64,000 nucleotides of DNA, taken from Hericium rajendrae (Eukaryota > Basidiomycota > Agaricomycetes > Russulales > Hericiaceae). Position numbers and translations under genes: made by a program. Below the pieces are notes generated by a model. It saw only the letters and a program-made list of their open reading frames with translations, did no database searches and was not told the DNA's origin. Shown in pieces: positions 57,295 to 64,000 of this stretch; within the stretch, counting starts at the first letter, position 1, and every line of letters begins with the position of its first letter. Where the stretch lies: positions 2,858,501 to 2,922,500 of the forward strand of contig CM065879.1 in assembly GCA_033439255.1 (NCBI GenBank), written 5' to 3'.

Positions 57295-58866
57295 ATTGAA
57301 GGACGAGGCCGCGGACCGGAGGGCGGGATAAGGGCGTGAGCGGAGTAGTAGGGAGCGCGGGAGGGAGGTGGCGGAATGGAAAATGGCGAGTGGCCAGCAC
57401 AAGGTTTGATGGGCGGGGGTGAAACGGCGAGGACGGATATATGAGCAGCAAGCGGAGCAGAAGGAGGTGAGCACGGGTTTATAGGGAGTGGCAGAGGACA
57501 GACAACAAGGCGAACAACAAAAGGGAGAGAACAACAAGAAAGTGACTACACCATGGCCGCACAGGACAGTTCCACGGATTTGGCACCAGGCGCCCGCACT
57601 CGGGCCCCTTGACCTTCCTAGCGCACTCTCTCCATCAGAGACAGAAAAGAGACTCACACTGGACGCTCGCTCTGGCGCGTAGCATGATCTTCCATGGCCA
57701 TGTACATGGTTGGAGAGGTTAGAGACGAGGAAAGTGGTCGCTGTTGAGAAAAGAGACAGGGCGCTGGGTGCTGCGCTCCCGTCGTCCCCGGACCCCGGGC
57801 CAGTCCATCAACCGCGACTCGCCGTTTCCTCGGGCGCTTCCCCTTACCCCCGAGATCACGTCGCTTCACTCGCTACAGCGATATCTCCTCACACAATTCA
57901 CTCACTCATATTCTCTGTTTCATCACCACGATATGCACAAGGCACTCAGACACGACACAGCTCGGCGCTATGACTCGCGCTGTATGGCCAGTCGACCGAA
58001 ACGGATAACGCCGCTGCTGAATCATGCACAGCCATGGCCCCAGATGTTCCATCAGATCTCTCAAGGACCCCGCAGACCGCCGCGTATCCCACGCCGTCCA
58101 CCGCCCCGGCGTCATGTCTCCCCGGATACGTGTCCTCCTCATGCTCTTCATCAGATAAGTGCGTCAAGACGCTGCACGATCAGACGGACGATGTCCTCTC
58201 CTCACAAATATAGATTTTGCTTCCGCCGTGGGTCCATCTCATCGCCCAATTCATTGCGACGACAGGCACGCCCGTGCGTGTTCATTCATGCACAGCGCGT
58301 ATCGCCCCGCCGGATCCGTGCACAAATGGAATGGCCCGCAACGTGCCCACGCCCAGTAACCTTTTGTCCTGCTTTGGAGTAGGCCGCTTGCCTTGTTGCG
58401 CGGCGAACATCCTGCGTAGATATCGTGCGATATGAACGATTGACTATCTTTTGTTTTCTCGCTACACGTTGCATACGCCTCGCGACGGCATTGTCCACGC
58501 TTTTGTTATTTCTCATCGCTCGTTGCAAAGTAGAGCGTCGTGCCGGGACCAGGCCGCATTTCCATTTGCCGCGGGACGATCGCCCGCAGTCCGAGGTATT
58601 GGCCCTTTGTCGCTCGCGGATCCTGGTCTGCGCTGGTTCGCACGTCAGAAATCGCTCCTCGGTCTCTGGCATGAAGCCGCCCCACGCACTTGGCTGCGAT
58701 CTGCTTCCGCGTCGACTGCGCAGAATGCACTCGTCCAGAGGGGCACTATGACGTCGAGCGGCACTGCCCGCACTGCCCGTTAGTGCCCGCTCTACATCAC
58801 GAGTACGCTCCTGATCACGAGCAAGCGACGCAGGCGCGCACTTCGACATTCGGAGCTCGCGACGCC
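57295..58866. other. Long divergent upstream region of the velvet gene
   Basis: About 1.6 kb lies between the velvet start and the next start codon at 58867. Overlapping open frames exist on both strands but none shows a domain. The stretch is pyrimidine- or purine-biased near 57,450-57,560 and could hold a long 5' leader of the velvet mRNA. No RNA gene is recognised. Confidence 0.4.
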
Positions 58867-59646
58867 ATGGCCGACCAGCCCCACCACCGCGCCCCGCGCC
58901 CCGTCACGGACTGGACCGCGCACCAGCTCCACGCCTACAACATCTCCCTCGCCCCCTGCACGCCCGCCACCTTCTTCGGCACGCCCATCGCGGACCTGCC
59001 CCCGCCCGCGCTCGACCCCGCGCTCCTCGACACGCCCACGCCGCACACGCGTCGCTTCTTCCGCCACCTCGCAGACGCGGACACGTTCCCTGCGGACTTT
59101 GCCGCGCACGTCCTGGAGCTGCTCGCGTTCGACGAGCCCGTGGGTGCCGTGCACACGCGCGCGGAGCTGCGCCTCGAGATGGGCGGTGCGCATATCGCCG
59201 CGGCGCCCGATCTTGTCGTGCTCGACGGCGAGGACATCGTGCTCGTGAGCATCATGCAGGCGCCGACGGACCAGGTGCGCCGCTTCCCTCTCCTCCCCGT
59301 GCGCGTCCTGACCACGGCTTGGCTGGCAGACCGACCCCGCGCCGCAGCTGATCGCAGCCGCACTCGCCGCATTCGCGTCCAACGCGCGCCGCCGCCCGTA
59401 TCCACCGCGCATCAGCTCGTCGCAGGCCTCGCGTGGCGCGGCACCGTGCCCGCGCTCTTCGCAATCCCGGTGAGCGCCGCGCTCGTCGGTGCCGTCGCGG
59501 CGGGACTGTACCCGCCCGCAGAGACGGTCGTGCGCCGGCTCGATGTGGGCGCGGGGATGTGCGATGCGGAGGGGCGGCGCGTCGCGCTGCGGTGGCTCGA
59601 GGCGTTTCAGGGGGTGATGAGGGAGGGCGCGATGGCGCTCGCGTGA
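58867..59646 (+). CDS. Basidiomycete hypothetical protein, one apparent deletion
   Basis: It resembles a common basidiomycete family of unknown function. ATG 58867 gives MADQPHHRAPRPVTDWTAHQLHAYNISL, LLAFDEP and LRLEMGGAHIAAAPDLVVLDGEDIVLVSIMQ. A 55 bp intron (59275-59329, GTGCGC...CTGAC...GGCAG) joins TDQ to DPAPQLIAAALAAFASNARRR, the usual DPEPQL-like helix of the family. The frame must then change once near 59411-59420 to reach VAGLAWRGTVPALFAIPVSAALVGAVAAGLYPPAETVVRRLDV and RRVALRWLEAFQGVM. A single missing base explains it. Without the intron the whole stretch is one open frame, but that loses the conserved helix. The 3' end of the gene was caught in a local tandem duplication (see 59614-60140). 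Confidence 0.6.
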   Translation: MADQPHHRAPRPVTDWTAHQLHAYNISLAPCTPATFFGTPIADLPPPALDPALLDTPTPHTRRFFRHLADADTFPADFAAHVLELLAFDEPVGAVHTRAELRLEMGGAHIAAAPDLVVLDGEDIVLVSIMQAPTDQVRRFPLLPVRVLTTAWLADRPRAAADRSRTRRIRVQRAPPPVSTAHQLVAGLAWRGTVPALFAIPVSAALVGAVAAGLYPPAETVVRRLDVGAGMCDAEGRRVALRWLEAFQGVMREGAMALA

Positions 59647-60140
59647 TTTGATGCGTTTCTCTGCGTCGCTGTAGTCTGGTAGGCTTTGTTCATTTGTGGT
59701 GATAGGTTTACTTTGTATGACAGCGGGCGACAGATCGCGTCGCCCAGGTTTGCATGAGACGATGTGGTCCGGGTCCTCAGGCTTCCATCTGTGCGGAGCA
59801 TCCACCGTACCCCGGGGCGCATGCCGCGCGAGCGCCCATCGCCACATCAGACGCCTGCGCCGCGCAGCCAGAAAACCACCGATCTGCCCATAAAATTCGG
59901 GCGGTGGTGAGGAGGGCGCGATGACGCTCGCGTGATTTTATGTCGCTGGCCTTTCATCTGCACCATCGCAGATTGGTATGCTTTGTTATTTGTGATCAAA
60001 TTGTTTCCTTCTATGACAGCGGGAGACAGATCATGTCGCGTGGCTTTGCATGGGACGATGTCGCCCGGGTCCCCTAATCTGTGCAGAGCATCCACCATGT
60101 CCCGGGACACGTCGCCCACCTCAGACGCCCGCGTCCGTGC
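59614..60140. repeat. Diverged direct duplication of ~250 bp
   Basis: Two copies, about 59,614-59,885 and 59,903-60,140, share GAGGGCGCGATG.CGCTCGCGTGATTT, then GCTTTGTT-ATTTGTG, TATGACAGCGGG.GACAGATC, TTTGCATG.GACGATGT and GAGCATCCACC. The first copy includes the last codons of the gene ending at 59646, so the second is a relic of that 3' end and its downstream flank. Confidence 0.75.
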
Positions 60141-61720
60141 ACAGAAAAACCACCGATATGCCACAATGCACAAAGTATTTATCTTCATCGTCATCAAGGG
60201 CAGTGCGATGCCATGCCCTGATCCGTCATTGGACGTACAAAGGGCACAAGGCGCACGCCGGCGCCCTGTTCGCGATCCCGCGTGATGATAGATCTCGGCG
60301 ATTCCATCTGCGCGTGCGGGCGCCCGCTCGACGAACGCCCGCGAAGTGCAGCGCCGTGCCACGCTATGTCCGGCCGTCCGCATCGGGAACGCCCCTTGTT
60401 GTCCGCATCACGACGATAACGCGTACGCTCACGCAGAACAACAACGCAGGGTGCGCTTCCATTGCGTGTCCCTTTATTTAGGAGTGCGCCAGAGCACGAG
60501 GCGCGCGGCGACGAACAAGAGGACACAGGGCCTTCCATTCTGCGGCGTGCTGGGCTTCTGTTCTTGCCCTGGCTTTTGTTCTCGATCGAGTGGTTGTCGT
60601 CAGGCCGCGTGTTTTTGTGCGAGCCGGGGGCTGGGACGCGGGGTGGTAGATGGACTTCCCGGGTCTGAGCTAAGACGGAGTGAGGAAGGGCGGCGGTGAG
60701 ACCAGGGTCCGGGCTGTTCGCATGAGAACGGAGATTGGAGAGTGCATTGGACGCGTTGCGCGGGTGATCTGTGGGTCGTGCAGATACATCTGCAGAGCGG
60801 ATGTTGTGTCAAACAGACGGCATTGCGGTATGTATATACTGAATGAAGCGTACTTCGAGACAGAAACTGCACCGGAAGAGTGCAAGCATGAGCATCCAAG
60901 GCTAGACGGCACAGCATGTTGCAAGTCGGCGGAGGGAAGGAGATGCATACGATGGGAAACTCATAGAGCTCCGAATAGCAGCAGAACCAGCTAGACCGCT
61001 CGAGAAGTCACCAAACTACATAGACTGAGTATGCAAATACAGTAACTTATTTGTACAGGCGATTGCATAAAGCTGGAGCATCTGTGCGATGGAGCGTGGT
61101 GATGCTTGTCGCGTGGAGTACGTGCGGAGGAGATGTTGTGTTTAGACAGAAGGTGCTAGAATACGGTGCGTGCAGAAAATGCACACATAAGACATAAGAC
61201 ATAAGACATGAATACGCTGATCAGACCGTATTCATCATCAGCAAATGGGGCAGAAGATGGGCAAAGACGAACGAACCAGTAAGCACGAGTGACAGTGGAG
61301 CCAGCCAGGTCGCTCGGGAATGCATCCAGTCCTTGTAAGCCCATGGATCAGAGTGTCAGGTATACCGATTGCAGACGATCGCATCACACATAGGCTGGAA
61401 CGCGCAGGCTGCATGGCATGGCGAAGAGCCAAGAATACAATGGCATAGAAATTGCCTGTATCGGAGAATGTAGATGTCAGCAGGAGCCAAACATGGGCCG
61501 AGCATGCGGACACCACTGTGATGGTCGCAAGCCATCGCACCACCGCCATACGCAGGCCGGCATGAGGCGAGATGTCAGCAGCGCTAACCGGAATGACGAG
61601 ATGGCTCTTTGCCGAAAGTTGCATAGCCCGCACAGTGCTGAGCAAGTCATAGAAGCTGAGCTACGATGCTATCACGTATGACCAAAGTCTTGACCGGGAG
61701 CAGGGTGTATTAGCATGTCG
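60141..61720. other. Intergenic, no supported gene
   Basis: Several 60-140 codon frames occur on both strands without any domain. ATAAGACATAAGACATAAGACATG at 61188-61209 is a small 9 bp tandem repeat. No RNA gene or mobile element is recognised. Confidence 0.4.
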
Positions 61721-62665
61721 TACAGTCCGAGGCCCTGTCTGGCGGCGGGTGGCGGACGGGCGTCCTAGGTCCTGTACGGAGATGCAGCCGAGGACGCGTG
61801 CGCCTGTGGATAGGTGGATTTGATGCCGGAGCTTGATGCGCAGTGAAGTCATGGAAAGATGATAAAGTGCGGTGTGGTGAGTGGTGTACGTACGTTGAGA
61901 AAAGGTAAGGTTGTGACGTAGGTCTAGCTGGGGAGAGTACGTGCATGCAGGGTGAAATACTGGGCGAACGTCTGCATTTGAAAGGTGGGGCGCCATGTGT
62001 CGGCACCAAGAATGTGTCGCAGGTGCGGATCCTTGATAAGTCCACATAAATATTCCAAACTTGGTCGGAGACCCTAAGATGGAAGTGCAGAAGAAGTCAC
62101 TAATAAGTCAGGTAATACCGCAACTCGAGGCCCTTGCCTCGAAGACATTGCTAAGACACCAGAACTGGAAATGAAGAGCAGCACGGCACCCGAATACCCA
62201 GATATGGCCAGATAAGTTCTCGTCGACTTGATGGTCACGTTGAACTGACAATCGCACGTCGTTCTCTGCCCGCTGACGTCGATGTCGATCTGGAAACTAC
62301 AGACGGCGACATGACTATGTCTGAATACGATCTGCACGGCTGGAAGGCAAGAAACCAAGACGACTCACCGACAAATCGTAGCAGATGACTCAAAGACGAA
62401 CTCCAAACTCGGTAAGGGTCATTGGGAGCCTTGAGATGGTCACGAAGTGGAGGCTACAGCGCTCGTACTTGGGCCTTTGTAGGCGCTCGTTAAGACAAAG
62501 TGCCGTGTGAAGAAGCGGCTGCATCTGGTCTGCCCGGGCGCCTCGAGTTCTCGCGTTCAGCGAGACAGAAACTACTACAGAAGACCACCACAAGTTACGA
62601 GAAGGCCACAAGGTAAGACCCCCGTATATGATACTCTGAACGCTATAGATATCGTCTAAAACAGA
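61721..62665. repeat. 5' flank of BTB copy B; inverted duplicate of the flank of copy A
   Basis: Around 61,755-61,825 the sequence is the reverse complement, with changes, of about 44,750-44,830, and words near 62,520-62,600 match the immediate upstream flank of copy A. No gene is supported. Confidence 0.6.
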
Positions 62666-63867
62666 ATGAATGTCAAACATCACGAACCGCTGTACTTTCA
62701 CGATGGGAACATCGCGCTCACCGCTCTCGATGTCGCAGGAGAGCAAATTGCGTTCCGCATACACCAGTCGAGTGTGGACGCGCACTCTCCCATCTTTGCG
62801 GATATGCTCAATTTGCCTGCTAGTGGCCCAGCAACCGAGACCTATGATGGTATCTCGCTCGTTCGCATGCCGGACAAGGCAGAAGACCTGAAGAGCCTTC
62901 TCGAAGTGCTCTATTGTCGACCGTACGTATCGCAATCCGTGCTTCTCCTCTGGAATTCGAATTGAGATGTCGAGCTCAGGATGCTGCGGTTGAAGCGATA
63001 TGACCCGAATACGCTCATCACCGTCAAGCCACTACTTCTGCTGGCGATGAAATACGAAATCGAGCACCTGCGCTCGACGATATTCAGCAGCTGGAAGAAG
63101 ACTGGCCTCAGACCTTGGGTGCATGGGATGGTCTTGAACTGGAAATCGAGGCCAAAACGAGGCATGCCTCTCGACAGTATCGGACTGTCAGCGACGACTC
63201 CGAATTTCCTGATCTTTGCTTTCCTGAACCTGCCGCTGCGATCCAGCTCGCCCGTCTATGCAATATCCATACCATCCTTCCAAGCGCTTTCTATCATCTC
63301 TCATGACTTTCGATCAACGATGACTGGCATCGAACCCATGATGGCAGTGAGACGAATTACACAGGCTCCGACTTGGCAGATGGGGCTCGCACCGCACGCT
63401 GGGAGCTACTTGGGAAAGACGACCTTATCTGCTTGCTTCGAGGAAGAGAAAGCTTGGAGGATGCTGTAGACGACTGCGTTTTTCACGTCAAATGCGGGGA
63501 GTATCCACACAAGGGCAAGGAAGTTGAGGGTTGCAAGTCCGACAACTGGCACAGCGCTTGGACGTCTCTTCAAACCCGCTTTCGGGAAAGCTCAGATGTT
63601 CTAGGGACTCTCATCTGATGCGAAAACACTAAAGTGCCCTTAAGGATAGGTAAAACTCAATATTGTGGACCATGCGAACAAGCTATCCGGGAGGAGAGTC
63701 AGGAGACTGTGCTGATCCGTGATGAAGTCTGGGAAAAAATATGCACCAGTTCTTCGGTTTACCAAAGCCTTGACTATCTTGGTGAGTCGAAGGTCTTTGG
63801 ATGCAGGGCCGTGCTTACTTGCATTTCCTGCACAAGTGCAGTGGCGTTTCCGTTAGCACTGTCGTAA
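62666..63867 (+). pseudogene. BTB/POZ-domain protein, broken copy B
   Basis: It parallels copy A (42,792-43,889) along its whole length: HEPLYFHDGNIALTALDVAGEQIAFRIHQSSVDAHSPIFADMLNLP, an intron near 62,920-62,980, MLRLKRYDPNTLITVKPLLLLAMKYEIEHLRSTI, WDGLELEIEAKT, FPEPAAAIQLARLCNIHTILPSAFYHLS, ADGARTARWELLGKDDLICLLRGRE and a CGPCEQAIREES motif. It is damaged: one base is missing near 63082, TGA at 63304-63306 stands where copy A has CGC/Arg (HLS-R), and TGA at 63616-63618 stands where copy A has Arg (LLR). The C-terminus also diverges after QSLDYL. The copy is therefore most likely a pseudogene produced by inverted segmental duplication. Confidence 0.8.
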
Positions 63868-64000
63868 CGTTAGAGTACTGTACTTAAATCGGCCTATGTC
63901 CTCTAGCTCAATGACGACATGGACCTGTATGCCATACGAAGTAATTACACGTAGAATTTTAGCGCTTCAGATGAAATCGAAGATCGATGGAACACTGGCC

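Noticed and set aside
58867-59646. Reading the gene as one uninterrupted 260-codon frame
   Set aside because: The alternative with a 55 bp intron recovers the conserved DPxPQLIAxAxxAF helix. The uninterrupted frame replaces it with Arg-rich sequence.
62390-62935. A 181-codon minus-strand frame and its counterpart near 43,593-43,952
   Set aside because: Both are antisense to the BTB exons and appear in both copies only because the sense sequence is conserved.

Overview
The window looks like a contig from a mushroom-forming or wood-decay basidiomycete (Agaricomycetes). Genes are dense and split by many 50-70 bp introns with GT...AG ends. Both strands are used. Families typical of this group are present: KDZ transposase, a BTB family, a ubiquitin-like multigene family, and velvet-domain and Set3-type proteins. 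I found no bacterial-style operons, CRISPR arrays or recognisable tRNA or rRNA genes.

Left part (1-15,500) is accessory and repeat-rich. It holds degenerate GC-rich minisatellites, palindromes and a decayed composite mobile element on the plus strand. That element has three parts: a gene with two RNase H1 N-terminal-like domains (4525-5328), a TET/JBP-type 2-oxoglutarate/Fe(II) dioxygenase (6155-7944) and a KDZ transposase with its CxC2-type cysteine cluster (8214-13984). A 1946 bp hAT-like element with an 8 bp target duplication sits inside the last part of the KDZ gene. A second stem-loop plus 20-bp minisatellite module inside this hAT-like element resembles one near 2.6-3.9 kb. A foldback element lies at 14.46-14.94 kb.

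Middle part (15,500-40,700) is mostly ordinary gene space: a protein kinase-like gene, mitochondrial Mn superoxide dismutase, a histidine acid phosphatase, the complex III hinge protein QCR6, a MYND-finger protein, a Set3-like PHD/SET protein, an HNH-family gene, a 5'-truncated LINE with poly(A) and a 13 bp target duplication, a glutathione S-transferase-like gene, a membrane protein of unknown function, and a homoserine acetyltransferase-like alpha/beta hydrolase.

Right part (36,000-63,900) holds a minus-strand array of one lineage-specific family. Full members have an N-terminal module, a ubiquitin-like domain ending in GG, a KPVIY-type domain and a conserved C-terminal region. The array has full, truncated, rearranged and fused copies. 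It is bracketed by an inverted pair of BTB genes, one apparently intact (42,792-43,889) and one broken (62,666-63,867). Set5-like, velvet and hypothetical genes lie between.

A caution for readers: many otherwise intact genes (SOD, HNH, Set5-like and others) are broken only by single missing bases, often in short homopolymers. This points to residual assembly indels as much as to pseudogenes. By contrast, the transposon genes and the second BTB copy carry nonsense codons, several where CGA is expected. All identifications rest on reading translations by eye; no database search was run.
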